Counted from the stretch's first letter, positions 36,967 through 47,900 are shown. The stretch is DNA of 48,278 nucleotides from Fidelibacterota bacterium (GCA_018674655.1 JABGZQ010000073.1:1-48278), one strand, 5' to 3'. The notes: generated by a model not told the origin, from the sequence alone. Numbers and translations are program-made.

Positions 36967-37679
36967 TCTGCGGTATCCATGAGTTGATTTAAGTTTGACA
37001 CAGCCATGATTGCGGCAGTTTCACTGCGCAGCCTTCTGGGACCCAACGATGCGAATTTCACTTTTGATTGTTCCATTAGTTTAACTTCTCTTTGAGAAAA
37101 ATCGCCTTCGGGGCCAATCAGAATACATCCTTTTTTTCTCTCATTTTCGAACGAATTTGCCAAGGATTCCTTTCCAGAAATATGACATACAACTTTTTGA
37201 CAATCCAAATGATTCTCAAGCCAGCGGGTCAGTTCAATGGGCTCCATCAATTGTGGAAAATAACAACGACCCGATTGTTTTGCAGCCGAAACCACAATCC
37301 GATTTCCCCGTTCCATATTCAGTTTATTTTTTACGCATCGATCCAATAAAATGGGCTGGATTGACTTAACACCCAACTCGGTGACTTTTTCTAAAACCAA
37401 ATCCATTCGATTGCCCTTGATCAGGCCAATGGCGATATGAATCTCAAACTCAGATTCACCATAGTTTGGATAACGTTGCTTTATGGTTCCAGAAACAGAT
37501 GGACCGTTTATCTGTGCAATGATTCCTTCATAAGCAGTACCCAATCCATCTAAGAGCCATATGACATCCCCTTCTTTTCCACGGAGTGACTTAATACAAT
37601 GTTGTGATTCTTCTTTTGAAAGGGTGAAATGAGAATAGTCTAAACCATCTTGATGAAGGTGAAAAAAGTGTTCTTCCAT
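36963..37679 (-). CDS. rsmE: 16S rRNA (uracil1498-N3)-methyltransferase
   Basis: A 238-residue SPOUT methyltransferase that modifies U1498 of 16S rRNA. The N-terminal PUA-like part runs to about 75 (S-Q-H-C-I-K-S-L-R-G-K-E-G-D). The knotted SAM-binding end has C-I-L-I-G-P-E-G-D-F-S-Q-R-E and L-G-P-R-R-L-R-S-E-T-A-A-I-M-A, the family hallmark. It overlaps hinT (ATGA) and the upstream barrel-like gene (TAATG). Confidence 0.96.
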   Translation of the reverse strand: MEEHFFHLHQDGLDYSHFTLSKEESQHCIKSLRGKEGDVIWLLDGLGTAYEGIIAQINGPSVSGTIKQRYPNYGESEFEIHIAIGLIKGNRMDLVLEKVTELGVKSIQPILLDRCVKNKLNMERGNRIVVSAAKQSGRCYFPQLMEPIELTRWLENHLDCQKVVCHISGKESLANSFENERKKGCILIGPEGDFSQREVKLMEQSKVKFASLGPRRLRSETAAIMAVSNLNQLMDTAE

Positions 37680-38269
37680 TAACGGCGATTATTACCAAAT
37701 GTGAATGTAATATTAACAACAGTGCCATTATAATTGGTCCGTCCGTCCACTTTTTCTCCCATGGGTAGGTATTCATAACCAATGGATGGCGAAATGGTAC
37801 TACCGCCCATTTGAAGAAATGCCACACCAAATGCTATTTGGACACCATATGTTGTAATTGTGCCCGCATTTCCCCATCGCTCAGAAAATTTCCTCGAATC
37901 TTCCTTTCCATCTATAGCCAATGTTGGGCCAAGTTTTATTTCGACAAATGGTGAAAAATTATTGGCAATTTTTCCCTCAAAAAGCAACCATTTAATTGTG
38001 CCATAAATGGGAATCATTAATAGGGCTTTATCACCCACATTTAAGGATTGTCCGGTAAATCGATTATACCCTGGCAGTTCAGAATCATTTTTGATATCAT
38101 AAAAACGAGATTCAAAACCCGTAATTATATTCGATTTTATTTGCCATTGTCCTACAAAAACAATACCATATCCTCGAGTGCCTAACATGGGTCCGATTCC
38201 TTTTTTCATTTGGGCGTTTCCACCAGAGGTCATAATGCAAAAAAGAGTGAACATTAATATTTTTTTCAT
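37679..38269 (-). CDS. Small outer-membrane beta-barrel-like protein, function unknown
   Basis: A 196-residue protein with a clear signal peptide (MKKILMFTLFCIMTSGGNAQ, cleavage after A19). Alternating strands with G-Y-G-I-V-F-V-G-Q-W, F-S-P-F-V-E-I-K-L-G-P and S-I-G-Y-E-Y-L-P end in a strand with N-I-T-F-T-F, which resembles 8-stranded barrels of the OmpA/OMP_b-brl type. There is no specific family I recognise. It is translationally coupled to rsmE, but the link is probably only shared transcription. Confidence 0.7.
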   Translation of the reverse strand: MKKILMFTLFCIMTSGGNAQMKKGIGPMLGTRGYGIVFVGQWQIKSNIITGFESRFYDIKNDSELPGYNRFTGQSLNVGDKALLMIPIYGTIKWLLFEGKIANNFSPFVEIKLGPTLAIDGKEDSRKFSERWGNAGTITTYGVQIAFGVAFLQMGGSTISPSIGYEYLPMGEKVDGRTNYNGTVVNITFTFGNNRR

Positions 38270-38315
38270 TTTATATCGCCTATTTATTTCTGATACGATT
38301 TAATTCGGCCCAAGT

Positions 38316-38627
38316 TTATTGAGTAGAAGATAACCGTTCCATGGTTTTATTACCTAACACTGATGTTTTAAAAATATCATCCACATCTTTAAGTGTTACT
38401 TTTGTATACCAAATCCCTTCAGGATAAATTACAATAGAAGCACCCATTTCGCAGGCATCTAAACACCCGCTTTTATTGGCACGAACAATTCCTTTAAGTC
38501 CATGTTCTTTTATGAGTTGGACAAATCGAAGCCGAATATCCTGCCCGCCTTTTCGGGAACAATCACCTTTTGGACTGCCATGGTTTCGCTCGTTGACGCA
38601 GATAAAAATATGTTTTTGGTATTTCAT
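38316..38627 (-). CDS. Thioredoxin-like [2Fe-2S] ferredoxin
   Basis: A 103-residue protein with the four-cysteine pattern of thioredoxin-like (Shethna/NuoE-type) ferredoxins: Cys10 in F-I-C-V-N-E-R, Cys22 (G-D-C-S), and Cys54/Cys58 in N-K-S-G-C-L-D-A-C-E-M-G. The H-I-F-I-C-V-N-E-R-N start and the C-terminal G-I-W-Y-T-K-V-T-L-K-D-V fit the (2Fe-2S) ferredoxin-domain family. It probably passes electrons to a cytoplasmic partner. The ATG overlaps the dehydrogenase stop by ATGA. Confidence 0.88.
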   Translation of the reverse strand: MKYQKHIFICVNERNHGSPKGDCSRKGGQDIRLRFVQLIKEHGLKGIVRANKSGCLDACEMGASIVIYPEGIWYTKVTLKDVDDIFKTSVLGNKTMERLSSTQ

Positions 38628-39649
38628 TCCGGCAACAAAATAACTTTACCAATTTGTTCACCCTTTTCTAAATATTCATGGGCACTTTTAATATTTTCCA
38701 AATCGAATGATTGATCTACAATCGGTTTGATTTTTCCTTCAGAAACAAGGGATACACAATCATCAAACGCAGCCACATCACCCATGGTTGAGCCTAGTAT
38801 TGTTTGCTGTTTAGAAAATAAATGGCGAAGGTCTATGCCAACTTTTGGACCAGTGGTTGCACCGCAAGTCACAATGCGGCCACCCTTTGCAAGCAATCGC
38901 ATACTGGTCTCCCATGTGGCTTTTCCTACATGCTCAAACACCACATCTGCACCACGTCCATCCGTGAAAGCTTTGACAGATTTTACAATATTGTCCTCGT
39001 AATGGTCCAATACCAAATCAGCGTCTAATTTTGAGGCATGGGACCGCTTTTGTTCGCTCCCTCCCGTGGCGATGACTTGGCAGCCTTTTGCTTTTGCAAT
39101 CTGGATAGCCATGGTTCCCACGCCGGAACCGGCACCCCAAACTAAAACAGTTTCACCCGGTTCTACTTTAGCACGACGTACCAGCATAGTATAAGCTGTT
39201 TGGGCTGTTAAGGGAAAAGCAGCCGCTTCCTGGAAGGATAAATTCTCCGGTTTTAACCGGACATTTTTTTCCGGTACTGCAATAAATTCGCATTGGGTAC
39301 CATCCTGGCTTTCTCCTAAGATACCCATATTATCACAATAATTTTCCCGGCCGCTTCTGCAAAACTGGCAATGGCCACAATAAGTTAATGGCTGAATACA
39401 CACTGCATCACCATTAGAGAATTGAGAAATATTTTCCCCCACATCAGAGATAACGCCTGAACCATCACTCCCCAATATCATGGGTAATGGTACACCTGAA
39501 ATCCCTCGGCGAACCCATAAATCTAAATGGTTTAAGGCGGCGGCTTTAATTTGAACAACAACTTCCCCAACCATGGGCTCAGGATTGGGAATGGATTCAA
39601 CCTGGAGCACTTCAGGACCGCCGTGGGTATGAATCCGAACTGCCTGCAT
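38624..39649 (-). CDS. Zinc-type alcohol dehydrogenase / quinone oxidoreductase family (MDR)
   Basis: A 341-residue medium-chain dehydrogenase. The catalytic GroES-like domain has A-A-L-N-H-L-D-L-W-V-R-R-G and G-S-D-G-S-G-V-I. A structural zinc loop is complete with four cysteines (C-G-H-C-Q-F-C-R-S-G-R-E-N-Y-C near 90-105). The nucleotide fold has V-W-G-A-G-S-G-V-G-T-M-A-I-Q-I-A-K. NADPH preference is not readable with certainty. The substrate is unknown. It is coupled to doxX (TAATG) and to the ferredoxin (ATGA), suggesting a small redox unit. Confidence 0.88.
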   Translation of the reverse strand: MQAVRIHTHGGPEVLQVESIPNPEPMVGEVVVQIKAAALNHLDLWVRRGISGVPLPMILGSDGSGVISDVGENISQFSNGDAVCIQPLTYCGHCQFCRSGRENYCDNMGILGESQDGTQCEFIAVPEKNVRLKPENLSFQEAAAFPLTAQTAYTMLVRRAKVEPGETVLVWGAGSGVGTMAIQIAKAKGCQVIATGGSEQKRSHASKLDADLVLDHYEDNIVKSVKAFTDGRGADVVFEHVGKATWETSMRLLAKGGRIVTCGATTGPKVGIDLRHLFSKQQTILGSTMGDVAAFDDCVSLVSEGKIKPIVDQSFDLENIKSAHEYLEKGEQIGKVILLPE

Positions 39650-40086
39650 TAGTCCTCTGCTTTGGACAAAAATATTTTATCGATACTATACTTTCCAGGT
39701 CCTGCGGCAGCAATCGCTGCAAAAATTGACATATATATTAATGCACTCTCAGGATTTCCGGTCCCCGTAATGTGATACATGGCTGCAAAAAACATGGTAC
39801 CAACCACCAGTGCCGCAGCCGGTTGTGTAAACAATCCAATTAATACTAACCCTGCACAGATGGATTCAGAAAATGCACCTAAAAATCCGAACATTGGATT
39901 TAAAAAATCGATAACACCAACATACTTCGTCACTGCACTCCCCAAACCATCCCATTTTTCAGGGTGAGTGATTTTACCCCACCCATGATTAGCTAATAAA
40001 AAATACCCAGGGAGGATCCGCAGTATCAAAAGGCCAACTTGGGTACACTCACATTTTCCTTTTAAAAACTTAATTAAACAACTCAT
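39649..40086 (-). CDS. DoxX family membrane protein
   Basis: A 145-residue protein with four hydrophobic segments. It has L-L-I-L-R-I-L-P-G-Y-F-L-L-A-N-H-G-W-G-K, then A-F-S-E-S-I-C-A-G-L-V-L-I-G-L-F-T-Q-P-A-A, the typical DoxX pattern. DoxX proteins are linked to quinone or thiol oxidoreductase systems, but the role here is unknown. Its start overlaps the stop of the 57-residue gene by ATGA. Confidence 0.88.
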   Translation of the reverse strand: MSCLIKFLKGKCECTQVGLLILRILPGYFLLANHGWGKITHPEKWDGLGSAVTKYVGVIDFLNPMFGFLGAFSESICAGLVLIGLFTQPAAALVVGTMFFAAMYHITGTGNPESALIYMSIFAAIAAAGPGKYSIDKIFLSKAED

Positions 40087-40256
40087 TCATGGTCCTTTTT
40101 ATACATATCTTCAAAATCAGCATCCTTAATATCCAAGTTTTTATAAGGTTCTCTTTTATTAACGACATTCTGATTGGATTTCGAAATGATTTTTACTTTT
40201 TTAAATAATGTGTAAACTAAATAAGCTAATGTCCCAAAAAACAAAATTCGAATCAT
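40083..40256 (-). CDS. Small single-TM protein of 57 residues
   Basis: A short gene between the kinase and doxX. The ATG at 40256 lies 2 bp after the kinase stop, and its TGA overlaps the doxX start as ATGA. The product has one N-terminal TM helix (I-R-I-L-F-F-G-T-L-A-Y-L-V-Y-T-L-F), a basic stretch (K-K-V-K) and a charged tail with L-D-I-K-D-A-D-F-E-D-M. The exact spacing to both neighbours and the sensible membrane topology argue for a real gene. Function is unknown; it resembles small FCB-group membrane proteins with a D-A-D-F-E-D tail. Confidence 0.75.
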   Translation of the reverse strand: MIRILFFGTLAYLVYTLFKKVKIISKSNQNVVNKREPYKNLDIKDADFEDMYKKDHE

Positions 40257-40258
40257 GT

Positions 40259-40900
40259 CTATAAACCGGTGGTTGGGTTGAAAAATTTGGTGCCGGTCAC
40301 GGGTTGACGGATATAATTAATGACCTCATCTAAATCATCTTCATTATGAACAAAATCAATATTATTCGTATTAATAATCACCAGTGGCGTATCCTGATAC
40401 CGGAAAAAATATTCGTTATACACTTGGTTAAGTGCATCTATATAATCTTCGGACATATTTTTTTCATATTCCCTGCCACGACCGATGATATTCCGCATTA
40501 ACGTATCCGTATCTGCTTGGAGAAAAATAACCAAATCAGGATGAATTACATTACGTTCCATCATATTGGCGACGGTATCATAAAGAGAAATTTCTTTTTC
40601 ATTTAAATTGAGCGACGCAAATAAACGATCTTTTACGAACATATAATCCGTAATAATTAGATTATGAAACATATCCACCTGTCGCAAATCCTGTTGTTGT
40701 TGATAACGCTGAAGTAGAAACCATAACTGAGTCTGAAATGCATGGGCTTCCGGATCATCATAAAAGTCAGCTAAGAAGGGATTATCCTCGAATGTTTCAA
40801 GAACCAATTTGGCGCTCAATCGATCTGTCAACAATTTTGCTAAGCTTGTTTTCCCCACCCCGATCGTGCCTTCTATGGCAACATAATACAAATTTCTCAT
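40259..40900 (-). CDS. Deoxynucleoside kinase (dGK/dAK/dCK family)
   Basis: A 213-residue kinase from the ATG at 40900 (MRNLYYVAIE). The P-loop is G-T-I-G-V-G-K-T (11-18). E-T-F-E-D-N-P-F near 38, the V-K-D-R-L-F-A segment and R-G-R-E-Y-E in the lid region fit the deoxyribonucleoside kinase family, which phosphorylates salvaged deoxynucleosides. An in-frame ATG at 40948 would add 16 residues inside folK; the ATGA overlap with folK makes 40900 the better start. It sits in the folate operon, a common location. Confidence 0.9.
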   Translation of the reverse strand: MRNLYYVAIEGTIGVGKTSLAKLLTDRLSAKLVLETFEDNPFLADFYDDPEAHAFQTQLWFLLQRYQQQQDLRQVDMFHNLIITDYMFVKDRLFASLNLNEKEISLYDTVANMMERNVIHPDLVIFLQADTDTLMRNIIGRGREYEKNMSEDYIDALNQVYNEYFFRYQDTPLVIINTNNIDFVHNEDDLDEVINYIRQPVTGTKFFNPTTGL

Positions 40901-41403
40901 GCAGTTTTTTCCAAATGATGCATCCGGACATTGGTCGTATCCGGACATAATACTAATAATTCTGAAATCGTTTTGCCACTATCCTGCACCATGAATTCCG
41001 GCGCAAGTTCAGCCCAAGGAACGAGGACGAACTTACGAGAAAAAACCCCAGGATGGGGAATACTTAAATGAGGTAAATCAATCATTTTTGTTTCATAAGC
41101 TAAAATATCCAAGTCTATGACTCGCGGGGCATTTTTTTCATGATCCTCAGGGCGTCCTAACATCAATTCTATTCCTTTACATACCTGTAGCATTTCTTCC
41201 GGATCTAAGTCGGTTGAAAGTTCAACAACTGTATTTAAAAATAATGGCTGATCTTGATTGATTAGTGGATCGGTTTCATAAATCGAAGCCGTTCGTTTAA
41301 CCTGAATATCTTTTCGAACATCTAAAGCGGTTATGGCAGAAAATAAATAAGATTCGCGATCGCCAATATTAGACCCCAAACCGAGGTAAACCAGCTCAGG
41401 CAT
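40897..41403 (-). CDS. folK: 2-amino-4-hydroxy-6-hydroxymethyldihydropteridine diphosphokinase
   Basis: A 168-residue HPPK that pyrophosphorylates 6-hydroxymethyl-dihydropterin in folate synthesis. Motifs in order are Y-L-G-L-G-S-N-I-G-D-R (N-terminus), Y-E-T-D-P, F-L-N-T-V-V-E-L-S-T and A-P-R-V-I-D-L-D-I-L (metal-binding DxD), then L-S-I-P-H-P. The length is normal. It overlaps folB by 8 nt and the kinase by ATGA. Confidence 0.96.
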   Translation of the reverse strand: MPELVYLGLGSNIGDRESYLFSAITALDVRKDIQVKRTASIYETDPLINQDQPLFLNTVVELSTDLDPEEMLQVCKGIELMLGRPEDHEKNAPRVIDLDILAYETKMIDLPHLSIPHPGVFSRKFVLVPWAELAPEFMVQDSGKTISELLVLCPDTTNVRMHHLEKTA

Positions 41404-41764
41404 AATCTTTTGGCGTTCGTGTAATTTCTACCTCAACTGTATCTAATACACCATTAACAGGTGCATGTGGTTTACGAACTTTCACAACCAATGTATCCAC
41501 AGGTTGACACTTTAATATTTCTTTGGCTATTGAATTTGCCAATGCTTCTATAAGATAAAATTTATCTTTTTTTACGCAGGCATCAACGATTTGATAAATG
41601 GATTCATAATTAATGGTTTTTGTTAAATCATCTGTGGTACATGCTTTTTTTAATGACAGATGCATTTCTAAATCAATTTCGAAACGGCCACCCAAATGTT
41701 TTTCCGATTCGCTGACACCGTGGAACCCATAAAACTGCATGTTTTTTAAACGAATGATACCCAT
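41396..41764 (-). CDS. folB: Dihydroneopterin aldolase
   Basis: A 122-residue T-fold enzyme that releases glycolaldehyde from dihydroneopterin. M-Q-F-Y-G-F-H-G-V-S-E-S-E-K-H-L-G-G-R-F-E-I-D-L, T-I-N-Y-E-S-I-Y, L-I-E-A-L-A-N-S-I-A and the C-terminal V-K-V-R-K-P-H-A-P-V-N-G match the family. It is the first gene of the folB-folK-kinase run. The 89-bp gap upstream holds no clear promoter that I can read. Confidence 0.95.
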   Translation of the reverse strand: MGIIRLKNMQFYGFHGVSESEKHLGGRFEIDLEMHLSLKKACTTDDLTKTINYESIYQIVDACVKKDKFYLIEALANSIAKEILKCQPVDTLVVKVRKPHAPVNGVLDTVEVEITRTPKDYA

Positions 41765-41853
41765 AAGACAGAGAATTTACTCGAGAGCGTCTTCGTGAGT
41801 CAAGGCAGGGAATAGATATTTTTGATTCAAATATATTAACGGCGATTGATTGG

Positions 41854-42684
41854 TTACTTTTCTAGCGAAATCGTAAATCCTTTGTACTCACCGTCTGGCA
41901 ATACGGTGGGCAGATTATACTGTGGGTCTGTAAGAATATTATACACATCCGGATCGCCCGTTTTTACTTTTTCAGACGTATTTAATTTCCACTCGTGACC
42001 AATCTCATCCAGGCGACCGGGATAACCCTGGGCGCCCATTATACTAGTCAATGCCCAATAGAAATATTCCGTAACCATGCAATCGTACTCACACGTTTCA
42101 TCATCATAGGAATACCATGCACCTGCAGGATATGTTGAAGGTGGACTTTCAAAATAACCGCCACGAGCCTTATCCATTGCATTGGCAATGGCTGAACCCT
42201 TTAATTCCCCTAAAACACTTGTATATACTTTTGAATAGCCTTCGTGAGTAATTAAATGGAGAACCTCTTCTATGGATGCATCAAACCGGGCATTGGAAGA
42301 ATTTTTAATAAATGAGGGTATCGTTTCTTCATCAAAAAGCAATTGGTAATGATCGTGGTCTGGTTCATCACCATCAAAATTGTCTAATTCATTTTCATCT
42401 TTGAACATAATTAATGTGGCATCTACAAAAATTAATTTATCCACAACAGATTGATTGTCCACTTTTCCATCTTCATCGTTATCAAGGTATTGAGCCATTA
42501 TTTTAGCAGCGTGAAGCACTTTTTCATCGGAAGTATTTTCTGTAGCGATTACTTTTATTCCAAAAACAATTGCCTGTTTAGGAAAATTATTTTCCCAACT
42601 GGGAGGACATTTTGCATTGCCACATTCACTATAACAGCCTACAATTGTGGCGAAAATAATAAAAATAAGAAATCTATTCATCAT
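41854..42684 (-). CDS. Lipoprotein of unknown function with EF-hand-like loop and E/H cluster
   Basis: A 276-residue protein with a lipobox (I-V-G-C, Cys17). I do not recognise a named family. An EF-hand-like loop D-N-D-E-D-G-K-V-D-N is at 68-77 and a second acidic stretch D-N-F-D-G-D-E-P-D-H-D-H at 101-112. A central segment E-E-V-L-H-L-I-T-H-E-G-Y (139-150) places Glu139, His143, His147 and Glu148 on one helical face. Two further cysteines (198/202) flank D-D-E-T-C-E-Y-D-C before T-E-Y-F-Y-W. The layout suggests a metal- or calcium-binding secreted enzyme. It is transcribed alone, between folB and the groEL terminator. Confidence 0.75.
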   Translation of the reverse strand: MMNRFLIFIIFATIVGCYSECGNAKCPPSWENNFPKQAIVFGIKVIATENTSDEKVLHAAKIMAQYLDNDEDGKVDNQSVVDKLIFVDATLIMFKDENELDNFDGDEPDHDHYQLLFDEETIPSFIKNSSNARFDASIEEVLHLITHEGYSKVYTSVLGELKGSAIANAMDKARGGYFESPPSTYPAGAWYSYDDETCEYDCMVTEYFYWALTSIMGAQGYPGRLDEIGHEWKLNTSEKVKTGDPDVYNILTDPQYNLPTVLPDGEYKGFTISLEK

Positions 42685-42743
42685 TATAATTCCAGTTAAC
42701 AGTTACGAAAACTAACAAGACAGTTTCACCATTTCAAGAAAAT

Positions 42744-42780
42744 AAAAAAGCCCCTCTCGGTTACCCAAGAGAGGCTTTTA
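42744..42780 (-). terminator. Intrinsic terminator of groES-groEL
   Basis: On the minus strand AAAAGCCTCTC and GAGAGGGGCTTTTTT pair around a 10-base loop, about 25 bp after the groEL stop. The stem and T-run are strong. The complementary A-run on the other side means it could also work for a plus-strand transcript. Confidence 0.88.
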
Positions 42781-42803
42781 AGAAAAATGAGGATAACCTC
42801 AGA

Positions 42804-44441
<1,638 letters not shown>

Positions 44442-44452
44442 TCATCTACTCC

Positions 44453-44743
44453 TTATAAGACAGCGAGAATATCGCTCTCGCGCATGATGAGATAATCTGT
44501 TCCTTCAAAGGCGAATTCTGTACCGCTATATTTACCATATAGAATTTTATCACCCTTCTTTACTTCCATTGCGATGCTTGTTCCTGCGTCACTGACTTTA
44601 CCGGGACCTGCTGCAACGATTGTACCCTGTTGTGGTTTTTCCTGAGCTGTATCGGGAAGAATAATGCCACCAGTGGACACTTCTTCTGCCGGGGCAGATT
44701 CAACAACAACACGATCAGCCAAAGGCTTAATGTTTAGAGCCAT
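44453..44743 (-). CDS. groES: Co-chaperonin GroES
   Basis: A 96-residue Hsp10 that caps the GroEL ring. [10 protein letters not shown] near the N-terminus, the mobile loop [23 protein letters not shown] and the final R-E-S-D-I-L-A-V-L are diagnostic. AGGAGA precedes the ATG. It leads the groESL operon. Confidence 0.99.
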   Translation of the reverse strand: MALNIKPLADRVVVESAPAEEVSTGGIILPDTAQEKPQQGTIVAAGPGKVSDAGTSIAMEVKKGDKILYGKYSGTEFAFEGTDYLIMRESDILAVL

Positions 44744-44785
44744 TTCGCTTTCTCCTATTTTTTTATTAATTAAAATCTTGTTTTA

Positions 44786-44799
44786 CTGCATTTATGCAG
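44786..44799. repeat. Short perfect palindrome in the groES leader
   Basis: CTGCATTTATGCAG has 6-bp arms around two bases. It lies about 43 bp before the groES start, between the candidate -10 and the Shine-Dalgarno, so it would form a small hairpin in the leader RNA. A role is not known. Confidence 0.5.
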
Positions 44800-44806
44800 C
44801 GCGGAA

Positions 44807-44834
44807 TTTATATATTATTTATATGGAATATCAA
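44807..44834 (-). promoter_or_regulatory. Candidate groES promoter
   Basis: On the minus strand TTGATA (44834-44829) and TATAAA (44812-44807) are 16 bp apart, about 65 bp before groES. The CIRCE-like operator lies directly upstream of this -35. In many groE operons the operator overlaps the start site, so the true promoter could be further upstream. Confidence 0.4.
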
Positions 44835-44840
44835 ACTATT

Positions 44841-44867
44841 TTGGCAGTCATTCTAATAGAGTGCTAA
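44841..44867. promoter_or_regulatory. CIRCE-like HrcA operator (one arm degenerate)
   Basis: TTGGCAGTC-N9-GAGTGCTAA compares with the CIRCE consensus TTAGCACTC-N9-GAGTGCTAA. One arm is perfect, the other matches 7 of 9, and the spacing is exact. Placement upstream of groESL is as expected. This predicts HrcA repression relieved by heat; hrcA itself is not in the window. Confidence 0.85.
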
Positions 44868-44926
44868 TTGTGGTATAATTTGTTTATTTGTAACTGGTGA
44901 GTAGTGGCAATACCTTTAACCAGTTC

Positions 44927-47900
44927 CTATTTTAGGAACAGCATTTTCTTCACCTGACGGAAGTTCTCTGCTTCCAGACTGTAGAAGTATAAACCGGAAC
45001 TCACCGCATTACCCTGTGCATCTCTACCATTCCATAAAGTTTGGTGGTTGCCCGTATTTACCCAGCCTTTTTCAAGTGTAATCACTTTTTGTCCCAATAC
45101 ATTATAAACTGAAAGATTCACATGGGACGGAACCGGGAGTGAGAATGTAATGGTCGTGACGGGGTTAAATGGATTTGGATAATTTTGATCTAAAGCAAAT
45201 GTCTCCGGAATGGATGCTTCTATTTTTGCTACCATGCCATCTACATAGCTCAGTTCCCCCACAATCAATGTCATGGGGTAATCATAATGGTTACTGAATT
45301 TTGTGATTGAGCCATTATAAATTTCTAGTAATAAATAAGATTTCCTCTCGATATGATCAAACAATCTTACTTCAACACCGCTTGGCAACTGTCCGCGTAG
45401 TTTAGAAGCAAGTTGAATCGGTCCATCTATATCTTTTGTTTTCAGATTCATTTCCCATGTGCCGTTCATCAAATCCAATGAGCGAATATCGGATGTAAGT
45501 GCATAGTCCACTCCCCAATCTTCCCGATTCATAGCTAAAGAAATATATTTGTCCATTGCAGGAGGTTCCGGATTATCCCATATATCCAATGTTTCGGAAG
45601 CATCTTCTCTTCGACCCATGGCATTATATACATCGCCAAATTCTCCATTTTCCGCACTGAGAATTATCTCCCATCCTTTAGTAGCCAGTAATTTACTTTT
45701 GGCACTCTCTTGCGTATTTAATGGATTAATAGAAAGACTCACAGAATCACTGGTGCGATTAAAGATCGCATAACCTTCCCATGGTAAAATTGTGGATGTT
45801 TCGTTATCCCACCCCTCAATTCCGCTTTTACCGTAAGTCAGGGGGCCATAAACAGATGCATTATCGAAACTCACTTTTAATTCAAATGGGTAGGGATTTC
45901 CCATGAGACTCCAACCGGATGGAATACGAATGGTATGGTTTCTAAGATCCACTGATTTCCCCGATCCCACACTGAAAGAAATATCATCCTCCATGCGTTG
46001 ATGGAGCCAATATCCACGTCCGATTTTTATATCCTGAGCTTCAAGCCAATTGGCGTTTCCCTTATCCTCATACAAAAGCCATGTTTGATCTGATGCCGGT
46101 TTTCCCAATTCATCCCCAATTGTTTCATTAATAGTATTTAGATCAATATGAGTGGGTATAGAGATCAACCTCCATTTGGACTTAGGCACACCGTTCGGAT
46201 AAGCCGTTCCAGCAATAGCTGAAGTAAGCCTATTCTGTCCATATTTTATTTCCAAGCTCAGGGTATCACCATGACGAAAATTAGAATACTCGTCGGTGGC
46301 CGTATAGTAATATGCAAGGCCATTAATCCCTACCATATCCTTATTGACTGTTCCTGTATAAGTATTATCTCCATTGCTGGTTGCAGCCTGCTCTACAGCT
46401 TCAAGACTGCCGCCTACTTGATAATAAAGGTTTACTTTAGTGATCTCATTTTCATCAGTAATATTCACAGTAATAGCTACATCCTGATTCTCGGTTGAGG
46501 TTATTGGCGTTGTAGGTGCTAAAATAATCGGTGGAATGGTATCATTGACCCCTTCGCCTACAAGGCTCACCTGTTTGATTCCTGATATATTATTCGAATA
46601 ATAATTCGCCTGACCAAACGAAGTGCCAGAAACTTGAGGGTAAAATGCAAAGGTAAAGTCCGTACTTAAGTTTGGAGCTAATGTTACGGGGTAGGCTTTG
46701 GTGTCCATGGAATATCCAACACCAGAAACCACTACTGAGTCAATAACCATCGTGTCTATCCCTACACTTGATAGGGAAATCGTTTTTTTACCCATCCGAT
46801 TTACAATTACCTTTCCAAAATTGATTGCACTTGTTGAAAGCGCAATCTCAGGCTCTGGTACATCTTTAACAAAAACCATTTTACTAGTCTGGTAAGATAA
46901 TCCTCCTATATCTTTTACCTGCACCCGAATGACTAGCGTATCATTTGATTCATAATCAAACATAGCACTTGTTCGTAAGGTATCGTTAATAATCAAAAAC
47001 TTGTCATTGTCTGCATCATTGGAACCATTGCCGGAGATTAAATTATACGTAAAGGTCTCTCCCGTATCCACATCCGTTGCAGTAAAAAAGCCCACATGCA
47101 TTCCAGAGGGTATATTCTCTCTAACTGTATCTGGATCCAGAGCCAATGCCGTGGGCGCATCATTCACAGGGCGAACGGTCAAGATAAACGATTCTGAATC
47201 TGTAAGAGTTCTAGGCCCGTTATCAACGGCAATGATGGTTATTACCGTGGTTCCATGCCAGTTTGCAGCAGGATATAAAGTAAGCAGTGAGTCATTAACA
47301 GCAACCGTTACGTTACTATTTGAAGAAGCACCTGCAAAGGTGATTTTATCAAGATCAGCGTCTGTTGCTGACATGACCAGGCTGATGGCCACATCTTCAA
47401 ATGTGGATTGATTACCAATGGTATACAGGACTGGAGCCCGATTCGTATCGGTTGTTGTGAAAGATGCCGCAGCTGAAATAATGGCATTATTGACAGAATC
47501 TTCTACGGATTCACCTATTCCAACGTAAACCGTTTGTGAATAAGAAAAATCAGTTGTCGGATTAACTGTAATGATTTTTTTCGTTAAATCTATGGTGGCA
47601 TCAAATCCAATATCAATCCCACTATGAATAGGCGTCTTTAATCGTATAAGGGCATCCACATTGTCATTAGTTAACGCACTGTTATCATTGTTTCTGATGG
47701 GTTCGTTAAAGGTAAGGGTAATATTTGTATTTAGAGCAACCCCCACGGAGCCATTTGCTGGGGAAAATACAATGGTTGGTGCCATGCTATCATAATTCCA
47801 ATTAAACTGATCTGCAGCAGTATTATTGTTGCTCGACGCATCAGTAAAGGTGGCGGCGGCTACATCAATGGTTACGGCGCCTTCTGAAGTCGGTGTAAAC

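Noticed and set aside
44892-44925. Inverted repeat AACTGG/CCAGTT after the T9SS cargo stop as a terminator
   Set aside because: The loop is over 20 bases and no T-run follows; too weak to call.
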